Below, piece after piece: positions 28,316 to 37,389 of a DNA stretch of 64,000 bases. The stretch's first letter is position 1, and every line of letters begins with the position of its first letter. The stretch covers positions 1 through 64,000 of the forward strand of contig JAQUIJ010000022.1 in assembly GCA_028683385.1 (NCBI GenBank), in the 5' to 3' direction. The translations under genes were made by a program, and so were the position numbers. The stretch is from Prolixibacteraceae bacterium (GTDB lineage: Bacteria; Bacteroidota; Bacteroidia; Bacteroidales; Prolixibacteraceae). The notes below the pieces were generated by a model, which saw only the letters and a list, made by a program, of their open reading frames with translations, was not told where the DNA came from and searched no databases.

Positions 28316-29338
28316 TTATCTGATCAGGAAAGAGAATTTATTTACATTCTTAAGTGCGATACCGGTACCACGAGCTACTGCACGCAATGGATCTTCGGCA
28401 ACATGAAACTGGATGTTGATTTTATCAGTAAATCGTTTGGCCAATCCACGCAACAAAGCTCCACCACCAGCCAGCCATATTCCACGGGCAACAATGTCGG
28501 AATAAAGTTCCGGAGGCGTTTGTTCGAGTGCGCTCAAAATGGCTGTTTCAATTTTATTGATCGATTTTTCAAGACAGTGAGAAATTTCCTGGTATGAAAC
28601 AGGCACTTCAATCGGAAGGGCTGTCATTTGGTTTGGACCTTGAATGACATAGTCTGCTGGTGGATTGTCGAGTTGCGACAACGCTGATCCAACATTGATC
28701 TTAATTTCTTCTGCAGTACGCTCACCAATTTTGATGTTGTGTTGATGGCGCATGTATTCCATGATGTCAGCAGTCAAATCGTCGCCAGCGATGCGGATTG
28801 ATTTATTCGTAACCAAACCTCCCAGTGAAATTACAGCAATTTCGGTAGTACCACCACCGATGTCAACAACCATGTTTCCTTCAGGAGCTTCAACATCTAG
28901 TCCGATACCGATTGCGGCAGCCATTGGTTCATAAATCATATAAACATCGCGTCCACCGGCATGTTCCGACGAGTCACGAACAGCACGGATTTCAACTTCG
29001 GTTGATCCGGAAGGGATGCAAACTACCATTCGAAGTGAAGGTGCAAAAAAGCGAGACTTGGGATTCATCATTTTGATCATTCCCCTGATCATTTGTTCAG
29101 CAGCGTTAAAGTCGGCAATTACACCGTCACGCAGCGGACGTATTGTTTTCAGGTTCGCATGCGTTTTTCCCTGCATTTGCCGGGCTTTTTCACCTATTGC
29201 AACAAGCTTTTCAGTTTTTAGGTCGATGGTAACGATCGATGGCTCGTCAACAACAATTTTATCGTTGTGGATAATAATGGTGTTGGCTGTTCCAAGGTCG
29301 ATGGCAATTTCCTGCGTTAAAAATGAAAACAATCCCAT
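28316..29338 (-). CDS. mreB: Rod-shape-determining actin homologue MreB
   Basis: The 340-residue bacterial actin has the phosphate-1 motif DLGTANTIIIHNDK, phosphate-2 VVDIGGGTTEIAVIS, and an adenosine-binding GIWLAGGGALLRGLAKR. It forms filaments under the inner membrane that direct elongation. It heads the mreB-mreC-mreD-mrdA-rodA run, 139 bases downstream of purH in the same direction; the gap contains a dispersed repeat. Confidence 0.97.
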   Translation of the reverse strand: MGLFSFLTQEIAIDLGTANTIIIHNDKIVVDEPSIVTIDLKTEKLVAIGEKARQMQGKTHANLKTIRPLRDGVIADFNAAEQMIRGMIKMMNPKSRFFAPSLRMVVCIPSGSTEVEIRAVRDSSEHAGGRDVYMIYEPMAAAIGIGLDVEAPEGNMVVDIGGGTTEIAVISLGGLVTNKSIRIAGDDLTADIMEYMRHQHNIKIGERTAEEIKINVGSALSQLDNPPADYVIQGPNQMTALPIEVPVSYQEISHCLEKSINKIETAILSALEQTPPELYSDIVARGIWLAGGGALLRGLAKRFTDKINIQFHVAEDPLRAVARGTGIALKNVNKFSFLIR

Positions 29339-29439
29339 TTGTATGTCTATTTTTCTTTGTTTAAAATTTTAATTAACAGTCGTTTGACATGATTAAACAG
29401 TCAATGGTCATTTGTAAAATGTCAATGCTTGAAGTCTTT

Positions 29440-29470
29440 AGGATTTTTTCCTAACGACTAATGACTAATT
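29440..29470. repeat. Intergenic repeat, TAGTCATTAGTC family
   Basis: GGATTTTTTCCTAACGACTAATGACTAAT, read on the minus strand, gives TTAGTCATTAGTCGTTAGG followed by A residues, the same motif as at 22901. AAAATGTCAATG and AGTCTTTAGG nearby (29417-29441) give partial inverted partners. It lies between purH and mreB. Confidence 0.5.
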
Positions 29471-29477
29471 TCTGTTT

Positions 29478-31070
29478 TTAGTGTTTGAAATGTCTCACTC
29501 CTGTGAATACCATTGCAATACCGAATTCGTCACAGGCCGCGATTACTTCTTCGTCGCGAATACTGCCACCAGGTTCTACAATGTATTTTATTCCGAATTC
29601 GTTGGCAGCTTCAACGCTGTCTCTGAAAGGGAAAAATGCATCCGAGATTAATACTGAATCTTCAATACTAATGCCTTCTTTTAAATTGAATCTCGGAATG
29701 GTTAATTGGCGCAAACTATCTAGTCGGTTGGGTTGTCCCATTCCGGCTCCGGTGAGCCAGAACGATCCGTCCGGATTTTGTGTTACCAGGGCAATCGCAT
29801 TACTTTTTAAATGTTTGCAGGCGGTAATGCCAAATTTCGACAGATTCATTTTCGAATCGTCAAATTGTATTTTTGTTACATTTTTGAATTCTGTTTCCAA
29901 ACCTTCGTCTTCATCCTGAATGAGTAACCCACCGCTGATCGAACGATAGAGTTTTTCACCTGCGATTTCAGGTTTTACAGGTGTTTCCAATACGCGAAGG
30001 TTTTTCTTTTTGCCCAACACTTCCAGAGCTTCCGGAGTGTAGCCAGTTGCAATGATTATTTCAACGAATCGTTTATTGAACCATTCGGCTATTGTTTGGT
30101 CAATCACTCCGGTGAAACAAACAATGCCTCCGTAGGCGCTAACCGGATCGCCAGCCCAAGCCAGTTCTAGCGATTTCAGAATGTCATCAGTAACAGCAAG
30201 TCCGCATGGATTTAAATGTTTGACTACCGAAACAGCAACTTTATTTGCTAAATGAGTTACTGAATGGAAGGCATCACTTGCTGATTTCCATGCAGCATCG
30301 GCATCAAGCATGTTATTGTACGAAAGTGCTTTCCCTTGCAATACTTTTGCATTAGAAAGGGTGATGTCTGAATTGGTATTGTTGAATTTGAAAAAGGCAG
30401 CCGACTGATGAGGGTTTTCGCCGTAGCGTAAAACCTGTCCATCGTTAACACTAATACGGGCTTCTTCTGATTTTTCGCCGTTAAAATAATTGAAGATGGC
30501 GCTGTCGTAATGCGATGAAGTTGCAAAAGCTAAACGGGCAAATTCTTTACGGTCGGCAAGTGAAGTTGCTCCTTCTTTTTCGATGAGCAAATCGAGTAGT
30601 GTCTGGTATTGGTTACGCGACGATACAATAACCACATCGTTGAAGTTTTTGGCAGCGGCGCGAATCAGAGAAATGCCGCCAATGTCAATCTTCTCAATGA
30701 TGTCTTCTTCAGACGCTCCTGAAGCAACGGTTTCTTCAAATGGATAAAGGTCGACGATAACTAAATCGATTTCAGGAATTTCGTATTTGGCAATTTGTTG
30801 TTGGTCGCCCAGGTTGTCTCTGCGGTTCAAAATTCCGCCAAATACTTTTGGATGAAGGGTTTTTACGCGTCCTCCCAAGATTGAAGGATAACTTGTAAGT
30901 TCTTCTACCGCAATAACGGGAGTTCCAAGTTCTTCAATAAATGATTGTGTTCCACCGGTTGAATAAATAGTGACGCCTATTTCGTCCAATTTTTTAACTA
31001 TCTGATCCAACTTATCTTTGTGATATACTGAAATTAACGCCGATTTAAGTGTTTTTAAGTCCTTCATCAA
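29478..31070 (-). CDS. purH: Bifunctional AICAR formyltransferase / IMP cyclohydrolase
   Basis: PurH carries out the last two steps of IMP synthesis. The N-terminal MGS-like cyclohydrolase domain (about 1-200) has ALISVYHKDKLD, STGGTQSFIEE and GGRVKTLHPKVFGGIL; the C-terminal formyltransferase has the VKHLNPCGLAV motif and ends SIRDEEVIAACDEFGIAMVFTG. The 530-residue length is normal. A TATCTTTG -7 box lies at 31093-31100 on this strand. It is followed by the mre cluster. Confidence 0.96.
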   Translation of the reverse strand: MMKDLKTLKSALISVYHKDKLDQIVKKLDEIGVTIYSTGGTQSFIEELGTPVIAVEELTSYPSILGGRVKTLHPKVFGGILNRRDNLGDQQQIAKYEIPEIDLVIVDLYPFEETVASGASEEDIIEKIDIGGISLIRAAAKNFNDVVIVSSRNQYQTLLDLLIEKEGATSLADRKEFARLAFATSSHYDSAIFNYFNGEKSEEARISVNDGQVLRYGENPHQSAAFFKFNNTNSDITLSNAKVLQGKALSYNNMLDADAAWKSASDAFHSVTHLANKVAVSVVKHLNPCGLAVTDDILKSLELAWAGDPVSAYGGIVCFTGVIDQTIAEWFNKRFVEIIIATGYTPEALEVLGKKKNLRVLETPVKPEIAGEKLYRSISGGLLIQDEDEGLETEFKNVTKIQFDDSKMNLSKFGITACKHLKSNAIALVTQNPDGSFWLTGAGMGQPNRLDSLRQLTIPRFNLKEGISIEDSVLISDAFFPFRDSVEAANEFGIKYIVEPGGSIRDEEVIAACDEFGIAMVFTGVRHFKH

Positions 31071-31559
31071 TAATCCTTTTGTAATTTGGGCTCAAAGATA
31101 ATAAAACACCTTGATTTTTTCCGCTACGAATCTTACTAATTAAGCTTAATCTAACATTTATAATTAGATTCTAATTTCGGTGATGTATCCTTGCCGCACT
31201 GATATAAATATTCTAACGGACGGATTGCTTCTTTGTTATAGAAAGTAAAAACAAATAAAAAGCTGAAAGTGAGATTCATTCGAATAAAGAGTTTGTAGTA
31301 GTGTCGGTATTTATCGTCAGGTTTTATTCTGAAAGTTTCTTTTTGTATTCATTTTGAACGGGTTGAGGTTGATTGGTAGATTATCCGATTTTATTTCCTT
31401 CAATTTTTCAATTTATTTGTAATCATTTCAGAAATCAGTAACTAATTTTTTAGATTCCGGAAATTCCGGTTCCGTTTTTGGCTTACTTGTGGTTTTTAGA
31501 AAGCAATTGCTGTTTCTGTTTCAGGATTGTTTTATATTTACTTTTCAATTCGGGGAAAT
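31071..31559. other. Divergent intergenic region between purH and the ABC permease
   Basis: This AT-rich spacer of 489 bases holds no recognisable gene. An exact -7 box for purH (minus strand, 31093-31100) is its clearest element. On the plus side TATATTTA (31533-31540) resembles a -7 box, with TTG 23 bases upstream. The central 300 bases show no clear palindrome or RNA structure. Confidence 0.5.
31093..31100 (-). promoter_or_regulatory. Probable -7 box for purH
   Basis: On the minus strand the bases read TATCTTTG, a full consensus match, 22 bases before the purH start. No TTG lies at the standard distance, so only this half of the promoter is claimed. Confidence 0.45.
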
Positions 31560-32813
31560 ATGCTTTTAACCAGATTAATAATAGAAAGTTTTTCATTTGC
31601 CTTTGGTTCGCTCAGAGGAAATAAGTTGCGCACATTTCTTTCGTTGTTGGGAATTACCATCGGCATTTTTGCCATTATTTCCGTTTTTACAGTAATCGAT
31701 TCTTTGGAAGGATACATTCGGAACAGCCTGAATTCTTTGGGTAGCAACATGGTTTACATTCAGAAATGGCCATGGGCTCCTCCTGAAGGTGAATCGGAAT
31801 ATCCCTGGTGGAAATACATGAACCGGCCCGTGCCTACCATGGAGGAAGCCGAGGAATTGGGTCGTCGTTCGAAGAATATCGAAGATGTCGTTTATTTTTT
31901 TGGTTTTAACCGTACCGTGCAGTTCGAAAACAGCAAGGCTGAAAATACAGAAATATTGGCGACCACTCACGACTTAATTAATACCTGGAGTCTCGACATT
32001 GAAAAGGGGCGTTATTTCACTGAGTCAGAATCGAACTCAGGAGCTAGTCTGGCGATTTTGGGAAGCGAGCTTGCGGTTAAGCTTTTCGACAACGTGGATC
32101 CAATCGGTAAAATGATTAAAATTCAAGGACATCGGTTACAGGTAATAGGTGTTTATTTGAAAAAGGGAACTGATATGTTCAATACCAGCATGGATAAACG
32201 GGTTCATATTCCGGTGGTTTATGCCATGAGCATGGTTGATGTGCGCGATCACGACCAGGGGCAGGCCATTAATATAAAAGCCAAGCCTGACGCCGATCAT
32301 GATGAATTTGTTGCTGAAATAGAAGGGCAGATGCGTTCTTTACGCCGGTTACGACCTTTGGAAGAAAACGATTTTGCGATTAATGAAGTGAGTGTGATCT
32401 CGAACAGGTTCGATGCATTCTTTAAGGTCTTTAACTTTGCAGGATGGATCATTGGCGGTTTCAGCATTCTGGTGGGTGGTTTCGGTATTGCCAACATCAT
32501 GTTTGTATCGGTTAAAGAACGAACAAAAATTATAGGAATTCAAAAGGCCATTGGTGCCAAAAAATATTTCATCCTGCTTCAGTTTATTTTCGAAGCAGTA
32601 GTGCTTTCTTTGGTTGGAGGTGTCATCGGACTCATCCTTATATTTATAGGTACGCTTATCTTTAGTTATGTTGCCGATATGACAATTGCCTTGTCCATGG
32701 CAAATATTATTCTGGGCTTAACCATTTCCGGAGTCATCGGCATCCTGGCTGGGTTCATTCCTGCCCTTTCGGCTTCGCGGCTCGATCCGGTTGAGGCGAT
32801 GAACAGCGTTTAG
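31560..32813 (+). CDS. MacB-type ABC transporter permease
   Basis: The 417-residue protein has the MacB/FtsX layout: a first membrane helix (about 20-45, LRTFLSLLGITIGIFAIISV), a periplasmic domain of about 240 residues, and three C-terminal helices from about 295 with SVKERTKIIGIQKAIGAK between them. Such permeases move lipoproteins, peptides or macrolides or transmit force to the envelope. No ATPase gene lies next to it, so its partner is elsewhere. The ATG at 31560 is preferred because it gives the normal N terminus. Confidence 0.87.
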   Translation: MLLTRLIIESFSFAFGSLRGNKLRTFLSLLGITIGIFAIISVFTVIDSLEGYIRNSLNSLGSNMVYIQKWPWAPPEGESEYPWWKYMNRPVPTMEEAEELGRRSKNIEDVVYFFGFNRTVQFENSKAENTEILATTHDLINTWSLDIEKGRYFTESESNSGASLAILGSELAVKLFDNVDPIGKMIKIQGHRLQVIGVYLKKGTDMFNTSMDKRVHIPVVYAMSMVDVRDHDQGQAINIKAKPDADHDEFVAEIEGQMRSLRRLRPLEENDFAINEVSVISNRFDAFFKVFNFAGWIIGGFSILVGGFGIANIMFVSVKERTKIIGIQKAIGAKKYFILLQFIFEAVVLSLVGGVIGLILIFIGTLIFSYVADMTIALSMANIILGLTISGVIGILAGFIPALSASRLDPVEAMNSV

Positions 32814-32846
32814 TCGGGTTGCGGGATGCGAGTTCTGAGTTACGCG

Positions 32847-32883
32847 ATTAGTCAGGGTTTCACTCCAAAGTGAAGCCCTGACT
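32847..32883. repeat. Hairpin repeat, copy 1, overlapping the DUF2238 stop codon
   Basis: AGTCAGGGTTTCACT (32850-32864) pairs over 15 bases (one G-T) with AGTGAAGCCCTGACT (32869-32883) around CCAA. It lies between convergent genes and can act as a terminator in both directions. A near-identical copy is at 37390-37430. The last eight codons and the stop of the DUF2238 gene lie in it and the two bases beyond. Confidence 0.85.
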
Positions 32884-33540
32884 TGTTTCTAAAGGGGATT
32901 GTTGAGTGTTCTGCTGAGTCAAATGAACGGAATTAGCAATTGAGACCAAATGCTTATGCCCAAATAAAATGGTGAGGGCTGCACCTATCAAAGCGCACAA
33001 CATATCAGATTGAGCATCCCAAACATAACCCTGCGTTCCAAGTACATCGGAGGTGTATTGGTTGTCGCCCAATACGATTATAAAAAACCACTCAAAAATC
33101 TCATACATTCCGCTCACAGTGATTGCGACACAAAATGAGAAAAAATTTATCCAGGAAAAATTCCGAATAATATCGTGTTTGATTATTACTTCTCTTGCGA
33201 TTAATACCGGGAGAATTCCTTGAACAAGATGTCCTAATTTATCGAAATTATTTCTCTCCATTCCAAATAAATCCTTAATATCATTAAAAATGGGAACGTT
33301 TGGAAAAGAATAATGTGCTCCTACAGAAATCATACACGCAGCAATAAATGCCCATGAATTCGTTGTATTTGTAAATCTGATTTTATGATAGAAATAGATA
33401 TAAACCAGAATAATAAATATAACTCCTGTAATCTCAAGCATCCATACATAATAATCTTTCGGGAATATAGACGACCAGATAAATACAAGTGCATACAATA
33501 TAATTAAAACTCTATTGTATAAATTGTTACTAAGCTTCAT
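32860..33540 (-). CDS. DUF2238/YjdF-like membrane protein
   Basis: A 226-residue protein with about six membrane helices. It has the YjdF/DUF2238 signatures NNFDKLGHLVQGILPVLIARE, SGMYEIFEWF and GTQGYVWDAQSDM. The function of the family is unknown. The C-terminal TSQGFTLE and the stop codon are encoded by the hairpin repeat at 32847-32883, so the original end of the gene may have been replaced. It is 18 bases after the small membrane-protein gene, in the direction lipoprotein, membrane protein, DUF2238. Confidence 0.82.
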   Translation of the reverse strand: MKLSNNLYNRVLIILYALVFIWSSIFPKDYYVWMLEITGVIFIILVYIYFYHKIRFTNTTNSWAFIAACMISVGAHYSFPNVPIFNDIKDLFGMERNNFDKLGHLVQGILPVLIAREVIIKHDIIRNFSWINFFSFCVAITVSGMYEIFEWFFIIVLGDNQYTSDVLGTQGYVWDAQSDMLCALIGAALTILFGHKHLVSIANSVHLTQQNTQQSPLETSQGFTLE

Positions 33541-33558
33541 CCTGAAATTGCTAAATGA

Positions 33559-34047
33559 TTAGAGCAAATTACCCTTTGTTTTTTCCTGATGGAGATATAA
33601 ACGGAACAATACATTATAAGCAAGCAAAAAGATGATGAGAATTGAAAATGATACAATGAAAATAGCCATTCCATAGACCAATAAGAACGAAATTAACCAA
33701 AGCAGAATAGTAAAAAAGAGGGAATTTATAAGCGCTTTGATACGCAGAAAATTATAATTGAATTTTTCATTTTGCTCCTTCGAAAATGAAACCAGTCCAA
33801 TTCCACCTATTAAAAATATTGCAGCCAATTCATCTAAAATATTGGTCTGAGATACAACAAAATACTTCGTTTGAAGATAAGTAGTAACAATCGCAAATAT
33901 TTTTATATTAAATATTTCAGGCTTCCCTCCCCAAAAATATAAATAAATAAACGGCACAGACAAAGCCATCAATAGAAACCCAATGTACTTTGCTTTATAG
34001 GGGAAAATGGACAGGTTTAATTTCAAACTACTTTCAGGATTTAACAT
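33559..34047 (-). CDS. Hypothetical four-helix membrane protein
   Basis: I do not recognise this 162-residue protein. It has four hydrophobic segments (about 22-42, 68-88, 108-128, 130-152), a basic linker, and no catalytic motif. The stretch is AT-rich, with many Ile, Phe, Asn and Lys codons, more so than its neighbours. The ATG at 34047 overlaps the end of the lipoprotein gene by seven bases; a GTG two codons upstream is an alternative start. Translation is therefore coupled with the lipoprotein. Confidence 0.65.
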   Translation of the reverse strand: MLNPESSLKLNLSIFPYKAKYIGFLLMALSVPFIYLYFWGGKPEIFNIKIFAIVTTYLQTKYFVVSQTNILDELAAIFLIGGIGLVSFSKEQNEKFNYNFLRIKALINSLFFTILLWLISFLLVYGMAIFIVSFSILIIFLLAYNVLFRLYLHQEKTKGNLL

Positions 34048-34682
34048 GTGCACCCAATGTATTTAACCGTTCCATCTTCAAGATAAACATCTAATCCAAC
34101 AAGAGCAAATTTGTGGTTATAAATAGCGTCGACATGCAAAATGCCTGGCGAATGACTTTTGTACCTAACCTTAATGACTTTAATATACATTCCTCCCCAG
34201 TAAAAATCATCTTCAGTTGATTTTTCGATAACCTCGTTCTCCAAAGTTACACCACCAACTTTTGCCGAATATTTATCTCCAACTTTGCTATTGTAATTCA
34301 CCAAAGTAAGCTTACTTCCATCGTTAAAGACGACCTGAGCCCCTTCATCAGTTATTTTTGCGTTTACAGTTGCATTAACCGTATTCCCTGAAATAGTAAC
34401 TGTGCCGGGAAATCTTTCGGTTGGTACCGCTTTTAATATATCGATATACGTGCTGTTTGTTGTGCTTCCCGAACAGGAAAAAGTTGACACATCTCCCTCT
34501 AATTTTGTAACAGTCATCCCTTTAACTGCGACACCTTGAATTGGTCCCCACGATATTGTGTGACCAACTTCACCAACTGGCGACTGGGAGCCGCCTAAAA
34601 CAGATAAGTCATCTTTTTGACAGGAAGTAAATGCTGAGAAAGCGCTAAACAGGATAGTTAGCGAAAAAATTTTTGGTTTCAT
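34041..34682 (-). CDS. Hypothetical lipoprotein
   Basis: The 213-residue protein has a lipoprotein signal: KPKIFSLTILFSAF followed by the lipobox FTSC with Cys21, then QKDD. The mature part is beta-rich with many Thr, Val and Gly, and ends in a CTC motif. No known domain was recognised. It is the first gene of a three-gene minus-strand operon with two membrane proteins and is divergent from the membrane-bound AraC regulator at 34836, whose probable operator lies in the 153-base spacer. Confidence 0.72.
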   Translation of the reverse strand: MKPKIFSLTILFSAFSAFTSCQKDDLSVLGGSQSPVGEVGHTISWGPIQGVAVKGMTVTKLEGDVSTFSCSGSTTNSTYIDILKAVPTERFPGTVTISGNTVNATVNAKITDEGAQVVFNDGSKLTLVNYNSKVGDKYSAKVGGVTLENEVIEKSTEDDFYWGGMYIKVIKVRYKSHSPGILHVDAIYNHKFALVGLDVYLEDGTVKYIGCTC

Positions 34683-34769
34683 AGTAATTGAATTTTGGTT
34701 GTTGATTTTTTTGTATTGTATAGTATGGTTACATTTGAGATAAAATTAGTTGAAGTTGGAATGGGGGAT

Positions 34770-34800
34770 GGTTCAAATGAACAAAATGAGAGGTTCAAAT
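34770..34800. promoter_or_regulatory. Paired GGTTCAAAT repeats, probable regulator site
   Basis: GGTTCAAAT occurs at 34770-34778 and again at 34792-34800, a spacing of 22 bases or about two helix turns on one DNA face. The first copy is also half of a palindrome, GTTCA-AA-TGAAC (34771-34782). The pair lies between a lipoprotein operon and a divergent AraC-type regulator, ending 35 bases before the latter's ATG. Direct repeats at this spacing are typical of AraC-type dimers. Confidence 0.5.
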
Positions 34801-34835
34801 CGTAAAAATCAACTAACTGGTATTGACTTTGACTT

Positions 34836-35942
34836 ATGGATCATTTAAAACTAACCTTATTAGTTTCGTCGTTTACAATTCCTCTGGTACTGGCAATTAC
34901 ATTGTTCGTTTCTTCGAAGAATAATTTGTCGAAAAAGATTATGGGTTTTGGATTATTGAATGCCTTTTTTGTATTTCTGGCCAATTATATTTATTTCTAT
35001 AAGTTATTCGACACCTATTCATACATTCACAGTTTGCACATTGCTACTGTTCTTTGGATTTTCCCTTCGATATATCTTTACATAAAATCGATTGCTGAAA
35101 GTGAAAAACAGTTGAAAAAAGAGTTTTGGCATTTCCTTCCGGGGCTTGTTTTTGGACTGACTTCAGCAATTCTTTTCGGGTTACTATTGAGCCACGACGA
35201 AAAAATCTATTATTTGTCGAATTACAGGAGCGGAGTTCAATTTGCGAGTCGGAACATTAAAATGGTTTCTGTTTTTCGTTCAACTGATGTTATCCTAATT
35301 GTTGGGCAAGTCATTTATTATTCAGTAAAATTTATCCGGATCCCGAATAAATACCAGCTTGAATTAAATGAAGAATATTCCAATATCGAGAATTTCTCTA
35401 TCAACTGGCTAAAATGGTTTAATGTGTCGTTTGTTTCCATTGGACTATTATGTATATCTTTTTACATGTTTAATCCATTTCACGAAAAAAATGACTTTTT
35501 CCTGATCCTGTTTCTGTTTTCTATTTCAGCTTTTATTTGGGTTCTTGGAATTTGGTCGTTTAAGCAGAAGAAACCGGAAGTTGCTTTGGATTCAATTCAG
35601 GAACAGCCTGCCGTGAATAGCGATTCTCTTAAAATAAAGGAAGAGGAGTTGGCTAAAACCCTAATGGCTTATTTCGAAAAGGAGAAGCCTTATTTACAAC
35701 CCGACCTTACGTTGACCGCAGTAAGTAAGGTTATTGGAACGAACCGAACCTATCTTTCTTCGGTTATCAATAGTGATTTTGGAGTAAATTTTAATGTTTT
35801 TGTGAATCAGTTTCGGGTGCGTTATATCGAAGATTACCTAAAACAATACCCCAAAACAACAAAAGAAGAATTAGTCGACATCGGAGGCTTTGGCTCTGTT
35901 AGTTCGTTAAAACGGGCTATGAAAAAAGAGGATAACAACTGA
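34836..35942 (+). CDS. Membrane-bound AraC-family transcriptional regulator
   Basis: The 368-residue protein has about seven membrane helices in residues 5-245 and a cytoplasmic AraC-type DNA-binding domain from about 265 (LQPDLTLTAVSKVIGTNRTYLSSVINSDFG and the second helix-turn-helix up to VDIGGFGSVSSLKRAMKK). Such proteins join a membrane sensor directly to DNA binding, without phosphotransfer. The likely target is the divergent lipoprotein operon at 32860-34682. The ligand is unknown. Confidence 0.85.
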   Translation: MDHLKLTLLVSSFTIPLVLAITLFVSSKNNLSKKIMGFGLLNAFFVFLANYIYFYKLFDTYSYIHSLHIATVLWIFPSIYLYIKSIAESEKQLKKEFWHFLPGLVFGLTSAILFGLLLSHDEKIYYLSNYRSGVQFASRNIKMVSVFRSTDVILIVGQVIYYSVKFIRIPNKYQLELNEEYSNIENFSINWLKWFNVSFVSIGLLCISFYMFNPFHEKNDFFLILFLFSISAFIWVLGIWSFKQKKPEVALDSIQEQPAVNSDSLKIKEEELAKTLMAYFEKEKPYLQPDLTLTAVSKVIGTNRTYLSSVINSDFGVNFNVFVNQFRVRYIEDYLKQYPKTTKEELVDIGGFGSVSSLKRAMKKEDNN

Positions 35943-36022
35943 TTCGGATAGTGAATCCCTGATTGTCTTTGTTCGCAATATTAAGAAATTTACGTTTTAA
36001 AGAAGGTTGAAACTTATTTCCC

Positions 36023-36053
36023 TTTGGGAAACATAATACATTATGTATTTTAG
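36023..36053 (+). promoter_or_regulatory. Promoter of the DUF3667 gene
   Basis: TTTG (36023-36026), 19 bases, and TATTTTAG (36046-36053, seven of eight consensus bases) match the Bacteroidetes promoter layout, 42 bases before the ATG. A small palindrome, TTTCCC-TTT-GGGAAA (36017-36031), overlaps the -33 element, and ATACATTATGTAT (36036-36048) lies in the spacer and -7 box; either could be an operator. Confidence 0.5.
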
Positions 36054-36095
36054 CGCTACGGTCGATGAACAACCTTCGAGCGTTGAATCTTGTCT

Positions 36096-37331
36096 ATGTC
36101 AACAAATAAAATTAAATCCGAAACCTGTTTGAATTGTGAAACGCATTTGCGTCTTGAAGATAATTATTGCCCAAATTGTGGGCAAAAAAACACCACGCAC
36201 ATCATTCCACTAAAACACATTTTGCTTGAAACTTTTGAAGACTTTTTTCATTTCGACACAAAGTTGTGGAACACCATTAAAACCACGTTTACAAGGCCCG
36301 GAAAAATTACAACTGATTACCTGGAGGGCAAGAGAGCCCGTTATGTGCCACCCGTTAAACTTTACATTTTTATCAGTTTTATCTTTTTCTTACTGTTGGG
36401 AAAACTGAGCGACCATACCATCGAAAACAGCAAAAATAAGCACCTGATTAAACAAGGTGATGATAAAGCGATGAGTATTTCGCTAAACGAACTGTTGGAA
36501 AACAAGAGGATTTATCACAGCAAGAATTCAGGTGATGTCCGCATGATGGAGTTACGCATGATGGAGTTTGACTATACCTCGAAAGACAGCCTCCGAGAGG
36601 ATTTGAAGCGACTGAAATCTGCACCTGATTCGATCATTGACAAGCTGTTGATGAAGGAAGAAATTGATACAACAGCATATTACCGGGAGAACCTCCGCAG
36701 CTTGCTTGACCTTATTCCTGAACACTGTCAGGCTTTAGATTCCGCGAAGTTTCGCATCAACCTCTTTAACAAAGTTGAATTCGCGTCGCAGGAAGAGTAT
36801 GATAAATTCAAAGAACAGATTCACGATTATTCCGATGAACAGGTTGACTCTTTGTTAATATCGAAAGGTGAAAAGGTAACCTGGTTCAACCGGCAAATGT
36901 TAAAAAAGCTTGGAAAGTTCGACTGGAAAAACAAAGATGATATCAAAGAGATTACTCACGCGATCTTAAAAAGTATCTCACTGACTATGTTTATTATGAT
37001 GCCTCTCACGGCTATATTGCTTCTGCTGATATTCTATCGCAGGAAGTATTACTATGAACATCTGATTTTTTCCATTCATATACATACGATCTTTTTCCTT
37101 ATCCTAAGTTTTGTTCTTGCTGTTCAGGTTTTTATCAGCGATACTGTGGGTGGAAAACTGTGGTTTTGGGCATTTCTGGTATGCCTGATCTATCTGATTT
37201 CATCACTAAAGCACAACTACAATCAAACCTGGGGCAAAACAATTGCTAAGTTTTTGTTGATGTCGATTCCTTATTTAATAATTAGTCTTTCGCTTACTTT
37301 GTTTGCTGTACTGTATGGTTTTTTAGCTTAA
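36096..37331 (+). CDS. DUF3667 zinc-ribbon membrane protein
   Basis: The 411-residue protein starts with a zinc ribbon (CLNCETHLRLEDNYCPNCGQ, two CxxC knuckles at about 11 and 27), followed by the DUF3667 block LLETFEDFFHFDTKLWNTIK and RPGKITTDYLEGKRARYVPP. There is a membrane helix near 95-110 and four more after about 295. Between them lies a long soluble, charged region. The function is unknown. The ATG at 36096 is used rather than the TTG at 36090. It has its own promoter and ends before the second copy of the hairpin repeat. Confidence 0.85.
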   Translation: MSTNKIKSETCLNCETHLRLEDNYCPNCGQKNTTHIIPLKHILLETFEDFFHFDTKLWNTIKTTFTRPGKITTDYLEGKRARYVPPVKLYIFISFIFFLLLGKLSDHTIENSKNKHLIKQGDDKAMSISLNELLENKRIYHSKNSGDVRMMELRMMEFDYTSKDSLREDLKRLKSAPDSIIDKLLMKEEIDTTAYYRENLRSLLDLIPEHCQALDSAKFRINLFNKVEFASQEEYDKFKEQIHDYSDEQVDSLLISKGEKVTWFNRQMLKKLGKFDWKNKDDIKEITHAILKSISLTMFIMMPLTAILLLLIFYRRKYYYEHLIFSIHIHTIFFLILSFVLAVQVFISDTVGGKLWFWAFLVCLIYLISSLKHNYNQTWGKTIAKFLLMSIPYLIISLSLTLFAVLYGFLA

Positions 37332-37389
37332 AACAATTGGTGGAATAGCTAAATAGGTTTTAACGAGAACAGTGCTTCACGTATGAGAT

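Noticed and set aside
32860-37331. Integrated mobile element or phage island
   Set aside because: No integrase, transposase, tRNA target or phage gene is present; only the two flanking hairpins suggest movement.
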